NCBI GenBank assembly: GCA_029243395.1
Contig: JAQWSE010000001.1
Coordinates: 1 to 64,000 of the forward strand
Reading direction: 5' to 3'
DNA from: Paracoccaceae bacterium
GTDB lineage: Bacteria > Pseudomonadota > Alphaproteobacteria > Rhodobacterales > Rhodobacteraceae
Length of the DNA stretch: 64,000 nt
The notes beneath the pieces were generated by a model. It was not told the origin of the DNA. It worked only from the letters and a program-made list of their open reading frames with translations, and did not search any database. Within the stretch, counting starts at the first letter, position 1. Each line of letters opens with the position of its first letter. The position numbers were made by a program, and so were the translations under genes. Below are positions 62,455-64,000 of this stretch, piece by piece.

Positions 62455-63504
62455 TCAAACCTTCGGGACATTACGCCCTTTAAGGAACATTTGTTCAATT
62501 TCAAAGTTCCCGACTAAGCCCCCGTTCCGCAATACCATTATTAAAACTATTACTGCACCTAGTGTAATCCCTGAAAGTCCTAACATCTCAGGAAATTTTA
62601 TACCTATCAGCACGGGTCCTGTCTCCATGAACCTAACCCACTCTAAACCAAAGGTAATCATAATTGTTCCAAGGACTGCTCCAGTAATCGATCTCATTCC
62701 TCCTAGAATTAGCATAGCTAATGTAAGAAATACATGTGAAAAGTAAAACGGTCGAGCGCTTATAGTACCCAAGAAATACGCATAACATATGCCTGCCATT
62801 GCCAGAATCAAACCACCTAATGTCCAGGCAAATAGCCTAAGATTAAAAATGTTTACCCCCATTGCACTAGCGCTAGTATCATCATCAGAACTCGCTCTGA
62901 GTTGTATCCCCCATTTTGACTCTCTAAAAAACCGCGCCACAAAAATTACCCCTATAGAAATAATGATGATTGAATAAAGGTCAAAAACCTGAGGGATCCC
63001 AAAAAAGGCCTGCTTTCCCTTAAAGATATCAGTTCTATGCATGAAAACTGAGTGCACTATTACCAAAATAGCAATAGTCACTATTGTAGCGCCTATCCCA
63101 GAAAGCCGTACGATGATTAATCCAGTTAGAAACGCCAAGAACCCCGTGATAGTAAGTGAAATAATTGCCGATGAAAATGCATCCAACTCAAAAGTATTTA
63201 ATCCCCATGGTGCATCAGGAAGAGACAGCTTTTTTATTGTCACCGGGGTTACACATATTGCTGCCACATATGCCCCTAAACCCATAAATGCGCTATGGGA
63301 TAAATTTGTGATATTAGTATTGCCCATGAAAACCTGCAGTCCCAAAACAACGAGTAAGTTGACATAAGCTGCATAAACCAACCTTAAATGATATTTTTCC
63401 CCAAATACGATAACTAATAAACCTATGCCTGCTACAAGTATTGATAATAAACTTGCCCCCCATACAGCATTTTTAAAACTTCTAATTGATTGGAAAATTC
63501 TCAA
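62455..63504 (-). CDS. livM: LivM-type ABC transporter permease (second copy)
   Basis: The 349-residue membrane protein has MGNTNITNLSHSAFMGLGAYVAAI, ASSDDDTSASAMGVNI and LILGGMRSITGAVLGTIMI, the LivM pattern. Its start overlaps the preceding livH stop by 4 bp. It is the second LivM in the window and is distinct in sequence from the one at 57980. It is followed by the amidohydrolase genes, not by ATPase genes. Confidence 0.87.
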   Translation of the reverse strand: MRIFQSIRSFKNAVWGASLLSILVAGIGLLVIVFGEKYHLRLVYAAYVNLLVVLGLQVFMGNTNITNLSHSAFMGLGAYVAAICVTPVTIKKLSLPDAPWGLNTFELDAFSSAIISLTITGFLAFLTGLIIVRLSGIGATIVTIAILVIVHSVFMHRTDIFKGKQAFFGIPQVFDLYSIIIISIGVIFVARFFRESKWGIQLRASSDDDTSASAMGVNIFNLRLFAWTLGGLILAMAGICYAYFLGTISARPFYFSHVFLTLAMLILGGMRSITGAVLGTIMITFGLEWVRFMETGPVLIGIKFPEMLGLSGITLGAVIVLIMVLRNGGLVGNFEIEQMFLKGRNVPKV

Positions 63505-64000
63505 ATTTTATCTCCTTTTTCCTTTGGTGGAGATAAGATCCCTTCAGGTCTCCATACTAAGATAATTGCTATAATAGCAAAAACGAAAGCATCTTTCATT
63601 CCCCCATAGCTTTGTGGAAGTAGAACTAGCATCCCTACTTCTAATGCACCCAAAAGGAATCCCCCTAACACAGCGCCAGGAAGACTACCAAAGCCTCCCA
63701 CAACACAGGCTACAAAAGCTTTTAAAACTGGGTTGAATCCCAATGTAGGATCAACGGCACCTCTTCTCGCAATGATGAAAATAGCTGCAATCCCAGCTAA
63801 CAGACCTGAGATAGCAAAGGCCGCAGCTATCACTCGATTAGCTCTGATACCCATTAGTCTTACCATTTCAAAATCTAGCGAAGCGGCTCTCATTGCTATA
63901 CCTAAAAGACTTTTCTTAAGAAATAACACTAATAGTAAAATCGCTATCAAGGTTGCTAGAGTTTCAAAAATTTGCAAAGAAGATATCTGTATAGGACCAA
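63501..64000 (-). CDS. livH: LivH-type ABC transporter permease, truncated at the right edge
   Basis: The reading frame is open to the window end, and the first in-window codons read PIQISSLQIFETLATL, so the start lies beyond 64000. The visible part has AMRAASLDFEMVRLMGIRANRVIAAAFAISG and CVVGGFGSLPGAVLGGFLLG, typical LivH. It pairs with the livM that overlaps it by 4 bp. Roughly the C-terminal half is present. Confidence 0.85.
   Translation of the reverse strand, partial: GPIQISSLQIFETLATLIAILLLVLFLKKSLLGIAMRAASLDFEMVRLMGIRANRVIAAAFAISGLLAGIAAIFIIARRGAVDPTLGFNPVLKAFVACVVGGFGSLPGAVLGGFLLGALEVGMLVLLPQSYGGMKDAFVFAIIAIILVWRPEGILSPPKEKGDKI

Noticed and set aside
1-64000. Insertion sequences, phage genes or CRISPR arrays
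   Set aside because: No transposase, integrase or regularly spaced repeats were seen; the tandem repeats at 10-213 and 2622-2659 are coding or short.

Overview
The window is AT-rich DNA from a Gram-negative bacterium (kdsA for Kdo synthesis, periplasmic binding proteins, TRAP and ABC uptake systems). The mix of organosulfonate dissimilation genes, a TAXI-type TRAP transporter, branched-chain-type ABC transporters and many small-molecule dehydrogenases suggests a marine heterotrophic alphaproteobacterium. That placement is an inference: there is no rRNA or other phylogenetic marker here. I found no tRNA, rRNA, CRISPR array, insertion sequence or phage gene.

Layout. 1-8.4 kb: a left-truncated TPR-methyltransferase, a gene-poor AT-rich stretch, a CueO-like multicopper oxidase with a Tat signal, a TPR-sulfotransferase and a DegT-type aminotransferase. 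8.5-22.8 kb: a sulfonate-to-sulfate island. On the minus strand lie xsc, pta, a GMC dehydrogenase and an HpsN-like dehydrogenase. Divergent from them is tauABC, whose permease carries a very long N-terminal extension. soeABC converges on tauC. 23.2-26.7 kb: kdsA, apt and an IlvD/Edd-type dehydratase. 26.8-29.6 kb: a BtuFCD-like corrinoid/haem-type ABC transporter. 29.5-35.4 kb: a tightly packed four-gene operon (LeuB-like, GMC, ThDP-dependent and aldehyde dehydrogenase enzymes). 35.6-41.6 kb: a 2OG-Fe(II) oxygenase, a PLP lyase with an M20 amidohydrolase, two SDRs and a class I aminotransferase. 41.7-45.1 kb: a TAXI binding protein and fused TRAP permease separated by a strong hairpin. 45.4-48.3 kb: a TPR-2OG oxygenase, an AEC carrier and a gamma-glutamylcyclotransferase-like protein. 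48.4-51.0 kb: iolC-iolB-iolJ. 51.1-53.2 kb: an acyl-CoA dehydrogenase and an enoyl-CoA hydratase. 53.3-64.0 kb: a long minus-strand run with two LivHM pairs, one LivGF pair, LivK, an AMP-forming acyl-CoA ligase and three amide-type hydrolases. It is cut by the right edge.

How the genes fit together. The clearest system is the sulfonate island. TauABC would import a C2 sulfonate. The GMC enzyme (an IseJ-like candidate) and the HpsN-like enzyme would oxidise hydroxylated sulfonates. Xsc would split sulfoacetaldehyde into sulfite and acetyl phosphate, Pta would make acetyl-CoA, and cytoplasmic SoeABC would oxidise sulfite to sulfate while feeding electrons to quinone. No taurine-deaminating enzyme (Tpa or TauXY) is present in the window, so isethionate or dihydroxypropanesulfonate are as likely as taurine to be the substrates. 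The LeuB/GMC/ThDP/ALDH operon has no pathway assignment I recognise and is the best candidate for undescribed chemistry.
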